In this document: positions 10,518-24,000 of the stretch, piece after piece
Layout: every line of letters starts with the position of its first letter
How positions within the stretch are numbered: the first letter of the stretch is position 1
Source of the DNA: Nansenia antarctica
Lineage: Eukaryota; Chordata; Actinopteri; Argentiniformes; Microstomatidae
Assembly (NCBI GenBank): GCA_963989245.1
Contig: OZ022342.1
Span: 38,916,442 to 38,980,441 of the forward strand
Direction: 5' to 3'
DNA: 64,000 bases
Position numbers and translations under genes: made by a program
The notes under the pieces: model-generated
The model's database searches: none
What the model saw: the letters and a program-made list of their open reading frames with translations, nothing else
What the model was told of the DNA's origin: nothing

Positions 10518-11153
10518 GCCAGCTCATATCCTCACCTACGGCATCTGCAACTGGTTCTCCAGCTGCACAACCGCGGAGAGAAATGCGCTACAGAGAGTCG
10601 TGAGAACAGCCCAGAAGATCACCGGCGCCCCCCTCCCCTCTCTGGAAGAGCTGTACAACACACGCTGTCTCAGGAAGGCCTCCAAGATCTCCAGAGACCC
10701 AACCCACCCTGGGTACGAACATTTGCCCGGCTGCCCTCGAAAAGGCGGTACAGGACCATGGCCGCAAGGACAAACAGACTGAAGCACAGCTTCTACCCCA
10801 GGGCCATCCAGGCCCTGAACACAGCAAAGACCTAGGTTCTGGGCCCTGGACAGTGGACGGATTGATGGCAGCTGCTGGATTGAAAAAAATCAGGTGTAGT
10901 GCTGAGGCACAAATATGTACATTTCAAGCCTGCAAACTGCGACACTTTAAATGAATGTGCAATAACACTATGTGCAATATGACAACCCTAGTCGTCTATC
11001 TGTACAGTACAGTATAGTGGATAGTGTACATAGCCTTTATTTATGTAAACCAGCTCCTTTCCCTTCTTTCTTTTTTTTTCTTTCCTAGCACCAGGGGAGC
11101 CACCCCTCCTAAATGTCGTTGTTTGGTACCTGTACTATAGCAATGACAATAAA
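10518..11153 (+). mobile_element. LINE 3' end (same CR1/L2/Rex-like family)
   Basis: 5'-truncated. It encodes the RT C-terminus (CNWFSSCTTAERNALQRVVR, then GAPLPSLEELYNTRCL) with frameshifts after it, a 3'UTR and ACAATAAAGACC before an (ATTC)n tail. It is the same family as 2142-2725 and 47956-49359. Confidence 0.85.
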
Positions 11154-11213
11154 GACCATTCATTCATTCATTCATTCATTCATTCATTCATTCATTCATT
11201 CATTCATTCATTC
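11154..11213. repeat. (ATTC)n LINE tail microsatellite
   Basis: About 15 units of CATT, directly continuing the LINE 3' end. Confidence 0.95.
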
Positions 11214-11439
11214 ATATGGTGTGAAGCCTGGACTTTGAATAAGGTATGTCTGGCATTTAGAACTGTGGTGTATCCTACTGAACATCGCCTTAATCTGCTT
11301 TATTAAGATTGATGAAGTAGTAAACAGTGCTGACTTGAATCCTTAACTGCAAATGAAACAGAGGTTATAAACAAAGGCACCACAGTATAATCGGCTCAGA
11401 ATCAAAGCTTTCTTTTTGCCCTCCCGTAAAATTCAGAAA

Positions 11440-11697
11440 ATTGTTTGTTGTCTTTAGTCCCACGCCAGGTCGTACGGTGGCGCTAATGGGACAATTCTTG
11501 TTTACATTTGACACAATCCGAAGAAGAGCCCTCCTCCGCGCGCAGGGTTTGAAATGCTTGGAGGAAGTTTCACATCAGAAACAGGTGTGGCTCGGCTCGA
11601 AACTCAGCCGAACTAGAGTGATATACCTACGTTATTTGACTGAAGTAACTCCAAAAACGGTTTGTTGCATACTATCGTATGAAGGACGCTAAGGCCG
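11440..11697 (+). promoter_or_regulatory. RACGAP1: Probable RACGAP1 promoter and non-coding exon 1
   Basis: This relatively CpG-rich stretch ends in a strong donor, AAGGCCG|GTGAGT, at 11697/11698. It lies upstream of the exon that holds the RACGAP1 start codon and in the right orientation, so a 5'UTR exon is the simplest reading. The transcription start is not visible. An 83-codon ORF (11441-11692) overlaps it but resembles nothing I know; if transcribed it would be an upstream ORF or chance. No 5' cap data are available. Confidence 0.45.
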
Positions 11698-12571
11698 GTG
11701 AGTTTGTGTTTGTTTAACTTAGTTAGCACGTCTGCTGTGTCAGACTGTCAGTCACATTGTATGTATGTAATATGTGTGTGTGGCTTGGCCGGGCCGGGTC
11801 GAGCCATTATGTTAGTTTTATATTCGACATATTTATTGATGTATCCAAACAAGACTCTAGACTGCCCTACTAATTATCAGTGTTGGGTGAAGCTACTCTG
11901 AACATGTGTTGAACTAGGTTACCATCAGCAAGAAGACTCTCTTGTAAGTGTTTTGCACAAAAGATATGAACATCTTATCCTGTGTTTTGAAATCCATAGG
12001 CTACTTTACATGGAAATAAGTTGAACTACACTAAAGCTACCCTTGAGATAAATCTAGTTTGTCGAACTAAAGCAACTTTGAAAAGGTGCTTCACTCCATC
12101 GTAACTACTGCATCCAACACACGACAGTCGGTTAGTCAGAGATGACCAGTCCATGTGATCGGAAGCGTGTGACTGAAATCACTGGGGTAGAAAAAACACA
12201 GGAAAACTAGGATTTGAATTTAGTTGAAATAAGCGACCAAGCGACTGCAAAATGCAGTTAAAGTTATAGTTGATCTAGGCCTACATGTAGTGGAGCTACT
12301 GCCCAACACTGCTAATTATGAGTTAGTGCTAATTATTTGAATTATATTTAGCCTGCTACATTTGACATTTTAACCATTTAGCAGACTCATATCTCATACA
12401 CTTTCAGTCTAGCCAGGACAATATTATTATTATCTCTGATCATCAAAAATGGATATGGAGATACTTTGCAGCTAACAATTTCAGAAGGCTTGATGGTTGT
12501 TTAGTTTGTCTAAAAAGCTGCAGCGTCCTGCTGGGTTTCTGTCACCTTCCCATGTCTCCCTCTGTCACCAG
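11698..12571 (+). other. RACGAP1 intron 1 (inferred)
   Basis: Non-coding. A minus-strand fragment of a SINE tail (GCAGAC/AACCATTTAG motif) lies at 12358-12392. The acceptor TCTGTCACCAG precedes the coding exon. Confidence 0.5.
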
Positions 12572-12574
12572 GCC

Positions 12575-15500
12575 ATGGAGACGTTAGCGCACAACCTGCA
12601 CAACCGGTTCCAGAGTCTGCGCGCTCATGTGGATGTCCTGAATGAGAGCATCGAGCCTCGTAAGAACTTAAGTGTTATTGCCCCTACTGTTGCTCTGGGG
12701 AAATGAGTAGAGATTCACACTTGTCACAGGTGGGTTGTAGAATCATAATATGGTTGGATATTATCTCTGGCGTCTGATGTCAATACAACCATGTTTCTGG
12801 TATGTGTCATCTAATACCTAAAGTAGGAAGGGCTTAAGGGGAAATGGGAAGGGGGGAAGGGGAAAAGGGAAACCAAATCAAAAGTCGCATTTCCATTTCA
12901 ACTAATATGAATAACAGAACACATTCACACACGTTGGGTGTGTCCATCTCTGTTTCCTCCCACTCTAAAGCATTGGTATTGTATCAAAAAAACAACTGGG
13001 GAGAGACTATGTTGTAAACCCAGGTTTGTGTATTGAGCTTGTGCTGAATGCCACCTTCCCTCACGTCTCATTCAGAGTTCCTTCAGATGGTGGTCAACTT
13101 TGAAGACTGCCGGAGGAAGTGGCTGCAGGCGGACGAGGAGCTGGGCGCCTGCAGGGAGGTGCTGTCCAAGGCCCAGACTGAGACAGGGGCTTTGGAGGTG
13201 AAGTTGAAGCACGCTCGCAATCAGGTGGACGTCGAGATTCGACGACGCCAGAAGGCAGAGGCTGACTATGAGAAATTGGTTGGTAATAAGAGCGACAACA
13301 GTTTGGCCTTGTCATAACCGAAGCAATAAGGATCTATTACTAACTAAGTGTAACTATCTGCATGCTGAAATCCATTTGGTGGGGCGCTTAGGTGGCGTAG
13401 CGGGTTAAGCGTCGACCATGTAACCGCAGGGTCCCCGGTTCGATTCCGGCCGGGGACATGTCCTGCATGTCATCCCTCCTCTCTCTCACCCATCCTTCCT
13501 GTCTAGTTCTCCACTGTATCTATCAATAAAAAATGAAAAATGTGAGTGGGACTGCCCCACTCAGAAAAAATAACAACAACAAAAAAAAGAAATCCATTTG
13601 GTATGTTTTGCGGGCAATTCGGTTAAGTCTGACGTCAATCGTGACGTTTAGCAATTTCCGGGTCCAAACCAGAAATTCTCTGCACCATAGTACCAGTGTA
13701 CTACAGCGGTAGAATGACAGTTCAATCGTTTTTTAGACTCTGATCTTTTCATACAACAAGGGACGGAGTAATTTCCCGTTTTTCCCATATTTGTCAGCGT
13801 CTTTGAGCCTCGGAAGAGCGCTATACAAATATAATGAATTATTATTATTACTGAGGTATTTCGAAGAGAGCGCCTCAGCCAACTTTGGACCCGGAAACAT
13901 GGCACGACCGAATTGTTGTTTTCCTGACAATTGTGTGTGTAGGAGCGTCAGATTCAGCTGATCCGGGACCTGCTGATCTCTGAGAACTCCAGCAGCAGCG
14001 TCCACCTGAGTGAGGAGCAGCGCTCGGCCCTGGCCTTCCTCAACGCCCACTCTCAGGCCGCGCAGGCTGCCAAGGCCAACACCAGTCACAGGTACTCGTA
14101 TACAACCTCAACACCAGCCACAGGTACTCATATACAACCTCAACACCAGTCACAGGTACTCCTCATATACAACCTCAACACCAGTCACAGGTACTCATAC
14201 AACCTCAGGCTACCATGGCCAACCTCAAGGTAGTGGTGTAATGGGGGGAGTGGTGGTAGTGAGATGGACAGGTAATCAGAAGGTCATGAGTTCAAATCCC
14301 ACCTGGGAACACCACCACTAGTGTGCCCTTGAGTAAGGCACTTAACCCTAACTTACTCCAGGAAGTGGATTACTGTCCCTGTAATCTCTAATTTTATGTC
14401 GCTTTGGATAAAAGCGTCTGCTAAATGGTTAAAATGTCAAAACCCAGAGTTATGAGAAATCCCACAGAATGCCTTGCGACTCATTGGATTAAACACAAAT
14501 GTAAATATTTTCTTTGTTGATTGATACGTGGGCAGTAGGGAAGACGTGACCAAGAAGTCCACCAAACGTTCCGCCATGCGGCCTTAGCCAATGAGGAGCT
14601 CTGATCAAAATCCCCCAAAAGTGCTTCCCAGGAGTAATTCCACCAGTATATTATATTCAACGCTGTATGATTCTGGCAAATGTTTGTAGGCACCAGAATG
14701 GTCTGATCAGTGTTCTTAAATAAGCATCCTGTGTTTTTCAGGTTAACCACCATTGATGAATCTGCCTCCATGTTGTCAGACATAAGCTATGACAAAACTG
14801 ATGATTCTTTGGTAAGGATTTGTACATATTTGTGTAAACGTTTTGTTTTACTGTCTCAGCTGTCGAACATTTGTATTGTAACGGTATTCAATACTCTCTG
14901 TAGGACTGGGACTCGTCTGTGATGAGAACAGTGAGACTGAGGAAGCGTCAGAAAAGGGTGAGTGGTGTGTGTGTGTGACAGAAGTGTTACTAGAGGTACT
15001 ATATACAGTCAGAGGGGTAGATAGAGGGGTAGGTAGAGGGGTAAATAGAGGGGTAGGTAGAGGGGTAAATAGAGGGGTACAGGGGTATGTAGAGGGGTAG
15101 ATAGAGGGGTAGAGGGAAAACAACTCACCTGACCAAAGTACCGGTATCAGTTTTACCACTCACTCACTATTATAGAAATGTGGATGAGGTCACTCCTCTC
15201 TGTCACTAGAGGGCAGTGTTTCTTATTAAAGGTAAGGCAAGATCAGATGGTTCGAGGAACAATGTTTGTTTCTGGGGCCAGTATCTGAAACATGTCTGCT
15301 TCTGGGTTTAGTGAAGTGAAGCAAAGCCTTTCCTAAGCAGACTTGATCAGACTTGATTTCCAAACAAAGGAGCATCACCCACCTGGGCCTTGCAAGGGCC
15401 TTCATCATCATCCGTCTGAGCAGATTACCTCATGTTCCGTGAAATCTCCATTGCTTTTTTGTCAAGTATTGATTGTAAATGTAGTTGTTTTTAAATCTGT

Positions 15501-17971
15501 CCTCACAGCGGTCCTCCCGAAACCACGCAGACTCCGGTCTCCCACAGACTGTGAAGAAACCCCGCTCCTCCGGCCGTCCATCAGAGAGGGTAGGGAGGAG
15601 CCCCGGGGTCCTGTCACACACCTCACTGTCGATGAATTTTGGGCCTTACATAATTAAATAGTCTTACTTAAACAAATGAACATCTAAATCATCTTTAGGG
15701 AACTAGCCATATGAAGTGTTCCTCTGACCCTTTTGTTTGTTCTAAAATCAACATTGGTTCCCCTGCTGCAACAACACAAAACAGTCCCTGGTGGCCAAAA
15801 CCACCATCACAGTGCCCGCCAACGGAGGGCCGGTGGAGGCAGTGTCCACCATCCAGACGCTGCCTTACTGGACACAGAGCAGGAGGCCAACAGGTGAGAG
15901 GACAACAGAGGGGTAGGTAGAGGGGTAGGTAGAGGTGTAGATAGAGGGGTAGAGGGGTAGGGTGAAGTGGGCTCTTCCAATTCTTTCTACACCGGGGTCC
16001 ACCACCTACTAAACTAAAGCAGTGTTTGTTTTTTTTCACCACTGCCTGAACAAACTCAAGTCTCTTCTTGAATAAGTAAGAGGACTGGCTGCTATCCACC
16101 ACTTCTGTAGGATTGCATCTAGCTGAACTGTCTTACGTTGGCATCAGTCACAAAGTGACTTCAAAACACAAAGATAACAGAACATTTGTTATGGATATGT
16201 GAGGAGAAAAATAAGAGCTGTCTTTTTGAATGTTCTCTCGTTCTTCTTCTAGCCATTCAGGACTGGGAAACTACGACGACTACTACTGCTACTACTGACC
16301 AATCAGAGAATGTTACTGAGGCTCCCGTCACGCCAGTCCGGGAGGCCCCGCCCCCGCCCAAACCCGCTAGAGCCAATGGGGGGGCACGGAAACATGAGTT
16401 CATCGCCAAAACGGTACACATTCATGTTGACGTTTCTCCTCTAAGTCTTCTTGTTCAGACAAATATGCACCTGACCGGCTGTTGTCCTGCTTCTCCACCA
16501 GGTCATTAAGTCAGAGTTCTGCGTGCCGTGTGGAAGGAAGACCAAGTTTGGGAAGCTGTACCTGAGGTGCGTGGGCTGCAGGGCGGTGGCTCACCCGGAG
16601 TGTCGTGACCGATGCCCCCTCCCATGTAACCCCTCCATGGGTGGAGCCCTCATCAGGACAGTAGAGGTATTGCATTCATTAATGTAATAGGATCCTTTTT
16701 GCAGATATGCTTGGTGTATGTGTCCCAAGATAGAATCCAACCAGCAACGCTGGTGTGGTGAAGCCAAACTATTTCAGTCAATACAACGTTGATTCTATGG
16801 ACCTATCTCTAAGCCACACCCCCTTTGAAACCTCGGACAAACAAACAACGCTTCACTGACAGTGACTGACTGACCGACCGTGACTGAATGACATTCAATG
16901 ACTTACAATGGCGGGAGTTGGCACATTTCAGATTTCTGATTTACCACAGCAAGTAATAGACATGTTTTTGAAAGATGACAAGAATATTTAGTCTAGAAGC
17001 TTTTTTTACCATCAGATATTAGCAAGTTGTTTGTCTGAGTTTTCTGCCTGTAGTGACTTTTGCTGTGATATGATTGGACAATTTCTTCAATTGGTCACAG
17101 TGTCCATATTTCCCTCACGGAAAGCTTGAACTGATATGAATGGACTGATATGAATGGACTGATATGAATGCCATTTCATTTTCAGCCTTTGCTTTTACCT
17201 GTGAATGTCTTGCTAAGTACTGTGGTGCCCAAGACACATGTTTTATTCTCCCATGTGTAGGCCACCCTGGCAGACTACGCTCCCACAGCCTCTCCCATGA
17301 TCCCGGCACTAGTGGTCCACTGTGTCAAGGAGATTGAGCACAGGGGGATGCATGAGGTCAGTCGTCATTTTAAATAGTCATCAAATGGTTAACAGGGACA
17401 TAGATGGGCTTTACAAATGTCGGCACATTTGACATTATTTGACTAACATTGTCAAAGCATTGTCATTGAATAGATGTTATTGCTCTTCTCCCCTGCTATC
17501 ATCTGACATTCACTTTCCTACAGAATCGACTTTATTTCACATGTATTCACTCAAATCTCACATCAACACTTTTCCTGATTTTAAATACAAATAAATCACA
17601 GTGTTGTTTTAATTCCTCGTCCGTCTCCCCGTCCCCAGGCGGGTCTGTACCGTCTCTCGGGCGCCGAGCGGACGGTGAAGGAGCTGAAGGAGAGGTTCCT
17701 GAGGACGAAGACGGTGCCGCCCCTCTGCAAGGTGGAGGACATCAACGCCGTCACAGGTCTCCTAAAAGACTTCCTGAGGAAACTGCCAGAGCCACTGCTC
17801 ACCTTCCGCCTAAACCGCACCTTCATGGAGGCAGCAGGTTGGTCTATACCATAATACAGGGTTCCCACGGGTCCTTAAAATCCTTGAAAGTTTGTGAATT
17901 TGAGAGAAAAAAAAAATCAAGGTCTTAAAAGTTTTTGAAAATAGACATGGGTCATTGAAAGTGGTTGAATT

Positions 17972-18028
<57 letters not shown>

Positions 18029-21000
18029 AAAAAAAGAATATGTGTGGTGGCCTGGGAAAACCCTTCACATGGTGGCATTTTGACATTTTCATTTTTTAAT
18101 ATTTCCATAAATTAGAAGTTCTCAGCTATTCATAACTGGTTGTGACTGAGATAGCCCTTTATTTTAAAAAGTTATGAGCATTTTAATGTATCATGTCAAA
18201 AAAAGTGAAAGATGAGAAATGCTGCCCCCATGCTGCCCCCGACCCCTTTCTCCTCCGGGTCGGGGGAGGAGCCTATGCAGATCGGCCGGTCTCGTTTGTC
18301 TGCTTGTGATGCAGACAAACTACCCACCACAAAAACATAAAAATAAGTACTTTCTCTTTTGTTTTCTTAAAATGTTTATTCACCATAATGTAGTATGGAG
18401 TTCAAAGTACTAGAATACCACATAATATCAAAATCGCCAAAATCGCGATTTCCATCTATTTTTGCTCTTTGCCACAAACGAACGCCAGCGACATCCGACG
18501 GGTTTTCCCAGGCCACCACACATATATATTAAAACAAATTTTACTTAGCTCCTCCTCTCTGTATTGCTGAACTTTACACATATTTCACAATATATAGTTT
18601 AGCTGTGCTGTGGTAGAGAAGGCAAGAGACCATCTAGTGTTCACACATTCAAGCCTCTCTTTTTAATTGTTGTCTGTGAGCGGATAGTTCCTATTGTATA
18701 AATTCTCATCTAGATCTGTCTCAAACTATGCCGTGTTGGGTCCTTGAATTTGAGGGAATTGAGTCTTGAAAGTCCTTGAAAGGTGCTTGAATTTGATGTT
18801 TCAGAAGGTGTGGGAACTAGGGGTGGGACGATTAGAAAATGTCATTTCACGATTATTGTAGGCAAAATAATCGCGATCCACGATATTATCGCGAGAATAA
18901 AAATATATTATAAATTATTCAGTTATTGAATCATGTTAACTCATTGACTGCCAAAGACGCCAATTATAGAATAGTAACGTTGACTGCCAAAGACGCCAAT
19001 TGGCGTCTTATAGATTTTTTTATTTTTTTCGCGGGGATCGCGTTATTGACATGTTCTACACCTAGCGAGTGAATTTCAGACTTGGGTGTAATGTATTTCG
19101 GTCCCAGATGGGGGCAGTAGTTCGATAAAAACCTGGAGAAGGAAGTGGCTTGCTGTGGGTTGTAGTAATGGCGAAACGGATCAGGGTATGTGCCAAACGC
19201 GGCGCGGAGCATTGCGGAGCATCGCGGCCATCGCGCGACTCTTCAAACAGTTCAGAGTCGGATGATACAGAAAAAGTGCAGAAAAAAATAAAAAGTTCTG
19301 CAGAAAAAGCTCGTTTTCTCTGTTTATTGGTCAAAATCAGGTGTTTTTGCTGAAACCACCCTATGTTCTACGGCCGATTTCTAAACACTCAAAGAGGCTA
19401 GAAACAAACTTTCTTTTTCTGATGAAAGAAGAGAGTAAAGTTTTGGTAGATATGTTCAATGTTTATGTAGTCCGAAAAGTCAATATTTGGTGGGTCTTCA
19501 AAGTTCAGCGAAAATGCCCCAAAAGTCTGGCAGTGTGGAGCTCTCCGCTCTGAACATGGCTGGCAGTCAAAGAGTTAATAACATTAACATCATTTTAAAA
19601 ACATCTTGACAAAACAATTAAAATCTTTAATAAAATCTTAAATAAGGTAATGATAAATTACCCTGCATAAATAAAGGAAAAAAATACTGTCAAACAAAAC
19701 TTGAACTCTGACAATTTTCTGTCATCAAACTGAGTGCTAGCCTTGTGGCTTAGAGACTTGAAAGCTTCAAGATAGGCAGTGTTTCCCCTACCATTGCCTT
19801 GGGGGGGCGGGCCGCCCCCCCAACGGAACCACCCGCCCCCCTAAGAAAGAGGAATTATTACGGATGTAAACACCAAACATCTGACAAGCAGGCTAAAATA
19901 TCTGCGTTTTTTAAACTCACCCAACCCGAATCTGGCGAGTGGCAAGCACATAGGCTCGTTGGTAACATTAGTCCGCCAGTAGTCTCGCATACTATCTCTC
20001 CACATTTCGTTTCGCACTGTGGTAGCGCTATACCGTAGCATAGCGCTACCGTTGGGCTGGAGAATAATACAACATTGTGCGCGAGACGATTGTGTGCGAG
20101 CGACGCGAGAGAGTTTTTGCCGTGTGAGATGTGTGCAGATGAAAGTAAGCAAGTTGAAACGATAGCAAATATAATTGCTGAGTGTTCTGACAGAGAACGT
20201 TGGTTAAAATTGGTCGTTATTATTGTGTGTTATTAAAGTGTGTGACTATAATTCCATGGTGTAAATAGTGTCAAAGAACTAGCAAGCTAGCTAGCTCAGA
20301 GGTGATGAGATGAGCTAGTCTGCTGCACACTTGCCAGCTAAAGAGCTAACTGGATGCACTTGACTTTATTATTTTAGTTAAAGTAGATATACAATCTTTC
20401 TTATTCTGCTGGAATTGGGCTTCATGGTAATACCATAATGTAGGGCTGCAACAACGAATCGATGAAATCGATAAAAATCGATAATGAAATTCGTTGGCGA
20501 CGAATGCCATTATCGATTCGTCGTTTTTTTTGGGGGGGGGGGTTTGTTTCCATAACAAACCTACTTCCTGTTGACGCACGCCACGCTGTCTTGCGGACGG
20601 TGTAGGCATAGCGAATCATAGCGCTACCTATGGCCGGAAAGGTCAGAACCTATGACCGGAACCGGAAAAGTGGGAAAATCCGGTACCTACACCGGCGCGG
20701 TGGCTACATTTAAATCATGCTACTCAAAAGCCTTGAGAGTGAAGCTGTCTGCTGTCTGCTGTCAGGACATGCTAGTGAGTTAGCTAGCAGGGTTAGCTCG
20801 CTGCTGCCGCTAGCTGACTGTCACTACACTGCTCGTCCAGCTGTAGTCTGCGTAGCTGTGCTGAGAACCAGAGCACTAACTATGTTTCTATAGAGGAGGG
20901 TTACAGCTAACTATGTTTCTATAGAGGAGGGTTACAGCTAACTTCCTATTGTTTTATTATATAAGTCCTGCTGGGCTCAGCCCTTCCATGGTCTCCTGCT

Positions 21001-24000
21001 CTCCATGCAAATGCGTTAGTGTGAGTTCTGGCGAAGCGTCAGCTAAATGACTGTAATGTAATGCGATAGCCAGTGAGTGTTTGCTCGCATTCATGAATTC
21101 AATATTGCATGACAAGTGTATTTAGCTAGCTGGCTAACGTCAGTGGTAGAGCAGAGGTGATAAGCTAAAGGCTAGCTAGTGGTAGCCTACCAAGCTACCC
21201 GTGAGTTAGAGTGAGGCACTGACTGTCGCCTAGCCTATTGTATGGAGTGAGAGGACACATTGCATTGTTTTGGAGCATATCTGTTATATAAAAACATTAG
21301 GGTCTTGTCTGTAGCCTATATTGCACTTTGGGTTACTGACCTTTACATTAAGCAAAGTTATTACCTAAAACAATGCATGTATTGAGCTAGAGTTCAACTA
21401 CTTTATTGAAACAATCTACCGCCATAGTCCATGGCCTGTTGTTAAACCTATTTGATGTAGCAAAGCCTTTTTTATTTATATTATTTTTTCTTTTTTATTA
21501 ATACTTATTCATTTTGCACATGTATATGTATAGGCCTGGCTGATTTAGAAAACATAAAAAAAAAATTGCAAAAGAAATATTTCCCCCCCGCTTTTTTTGT
21601 ATCCGATTAACCGAAAAAATAATCGGCAGATTAATTGATTATCAAAATAATCGTTAGTTGCAGCCCTACCATAATGGCATATTTACAGTACATGGACAGT
21701 GGATTGAAGCATTGGAAATGTCTGTTTTTTTATAGTTGGACATGATCTTTTTTCAGGTGATAGTCATTCTATCTGACTGCATTGCCCACAGCAATCCAAA
21801 ATCAATTATAATTATGTTATAAATTGATATGGATCAATTTATACCTCTTATTAGATTAGAAATACTCTGGTTGTTATGTTTGCCTTTTGGTTGACAGCAA
21901 AAGAGGGAGAGGAGGATAGAGAGATAGAGAAGGAGAGAGAGCAGGATGGTGTCGGCACACCAGAGAGAGAGAGACAGCAAGAACCAGGTGAGAAAGTGGA
22001 CAGGTAGTCAAGACCACATAAGTAGCCTTGTGAACCGATGGTTCTGGAGCCTAACGGCCCATAGGGCAGGAGCCTATCTCCTGTTTCCGTAGCGTGAGGC
22101 GGCTTGATGTACAAGTTAGTACACCCCCTGGACATGACGATGGTATGTCGCAGGGGGGGGGGGGGGGGGTCCATGCCACGGTCCATGCCACCCCCCCCAA
22201 GGCAGCAAACCTAGGGGAAACACTGATAGGTTAAAGTGTCTTTGTCATTACTTCTATTATATACTTTTAATTCATTACTTCTATTATTCAACCTTGTCAT
22301 TATTTTGTTCACTTTTGCACAAGCTGTAATCAAAGATGCTCTGTCTACTTAATGTTAATTCACTGTATGATTTGTTTTTCACTGAGACTATTCTAACGAA
22401 TTCTATGACATTGAAAATGATTTTTGACTGGATAGGATGCCGTGGCCACACACACCCGTTGTCTATCCGTATCCATTCATTTCAATCCATTTGAGAGCTG
22501 TCCGTTGTCCGGACTGGCTAGATAATGACACTTTCGTGACGTGAGCTGGGCAGGTATACAGTAGGATAGCTACAGGCTATCCGCACGTTCACACAGTGCA
22601 TAATGTTGCTAACGAGCATTCAGATGAATTTCACAGTCACTTGCTATGTTGTTAACTAACTAGTAAAGCAAGGCTCTATTTTACCTGGAGTTCAGAGTAC
22701 AACGCAGGGTGACGGTCACGGAGATGCACATGCAAATTGGACGTGTTTGCCCTCGGGGCAGACACTTTCCTCCAGCAAGTTCGGCATGTTGGCTCTTCAT
22801 CCTGGCGTTCTTGACTTGTGAAGCCAAAGTAGTTCCACACATCAGATTTAACTTTTTTATTTGGAGGATACAATGGACAAGGGGCCGATGCAGCCATGGT
22901 GAGTAGGCTAGCATACGTTATAGTGACTGACTGACAAAGCTGATTTGACAGTAACGTTACCCATGCAGGCTGAACTATAGCGCGAGACAAATTATGTGAG
23001 GATATTCGCGCGCGGCTCATGTGAGGAAACGCAATTATATTACTATTTTTTTATAACATACGATTATGACGATTATTTAAATAATTAAAATTCTCCACGA
23101 TTAAGTTATCGCGGGTGTTTTTATCGCGATTAACGATAAACACGTTAATCGTCCCATCCCTAGTGGGAACCCTGATAATAGTTACCGCCTAAGCACCTGG
23201 GCATGCATGTACAGTATCAGGCAATGGCAACCAGCAGAGTGCTAATACCTTCCCCCTGCCAATTTACCCTTACCTTAACCAAAGTAAATGGGTTAATTTA
23301 AAGTAAATGCCTAACCCTTACCGTAACCATTTGAAATGAATGGCAAATGCTGCCTAACCGACGCAGGTCAAAGTACTAAGTAGTTCCATTGCTAACGTGG
23401 TGGTTTTTCATTTCATTTTTGTAACCTTTTTAGTAGTGCTTTCGTGACATCATGCAGAAGTTATGGTGGCCTTGTACTATCATCACTGCATGCACGTTTT
23501 GCTTGGAGACTGTTAGAATTGCAAGTGTTAAAAAAACGTCATTAATATTGCTCCTCGCCCACAGAAATCCAAGATGATGACAACAGCCTTGCAGTGATCT
23601 ACCAGACCGTCAGCGAGCTGCCTCAGCCCAACAGAGACACTCTGGCCTTTATGATGATCCACCTTCAGAGGTCAGCATGTTCCCTCCTGGTCACTCCGTG
23701 TTCTGCTTTTAGGAACAACGTTGGTTTTTATAAAGGAGTAGGTAGAGGGATAGAGGGGTAGGTAAAGGGGTAGGTAGAGGGGTAGGTAAAGGGGTAGATA
23801 GAGGGGTAGGTAAAGGGGTAGGTAGAGGGGTAGGTATAGGAGTAGATAGAGGGATAGAGGGGTAGGTAGAGGGGTAAAGGGGTAGATAGAGGGGTAGAGG
23901 GATAGAGGCGTATCTCAGTTTTTAGTCTTATCTTATTCTGAAATGGTTAAACTCACAGCCCAAACGTCTACTCCTTCCAGGGTGGCCCAGTGTGTAGTTG

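Larger units (their letters stand above)
18818..23162 (-). mobile_element. hAT transposon inserted in the right end of the outer element
   Basis: TIRs TAGGGGTGGGACGATTA / TAGGGATGGGACGATTA and an exact 8-bp duplication GTGGGAAC (18810-18817, 23163-23170). Subterminal TCGCGATT repeats. It carries a BED zinc-finger exon (22685-22897, minus) and three further nested elements. The catalytic transposase is absent. Confidence 0.92.
17857..23174. mobile_element. Outer transposon of a four-deep nest (TIR CAGGGTTCCCAC)
   Basis: Left end CAGGGTTCCCAC at 17857. The right end GTGGGAACCCTG is split by the inner hAT and finishes at 23174. The 6-bp repeat ATAATA flanks it (17851-17856, 23175-23180). The subterminal TCCTTGAAAG/CTTTCAAGG blocks mirror each other. 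No transposase recognised. A hAT-type non-autonomous element is likely. Confidence 0.8.

Noticed and set aside
13379..13460. tRNA gene candidate
   Set aside because: B box and a tRNA-like arm are present, but the cloverleaf is poor and it continues into a SINE body with an A-rich tail.
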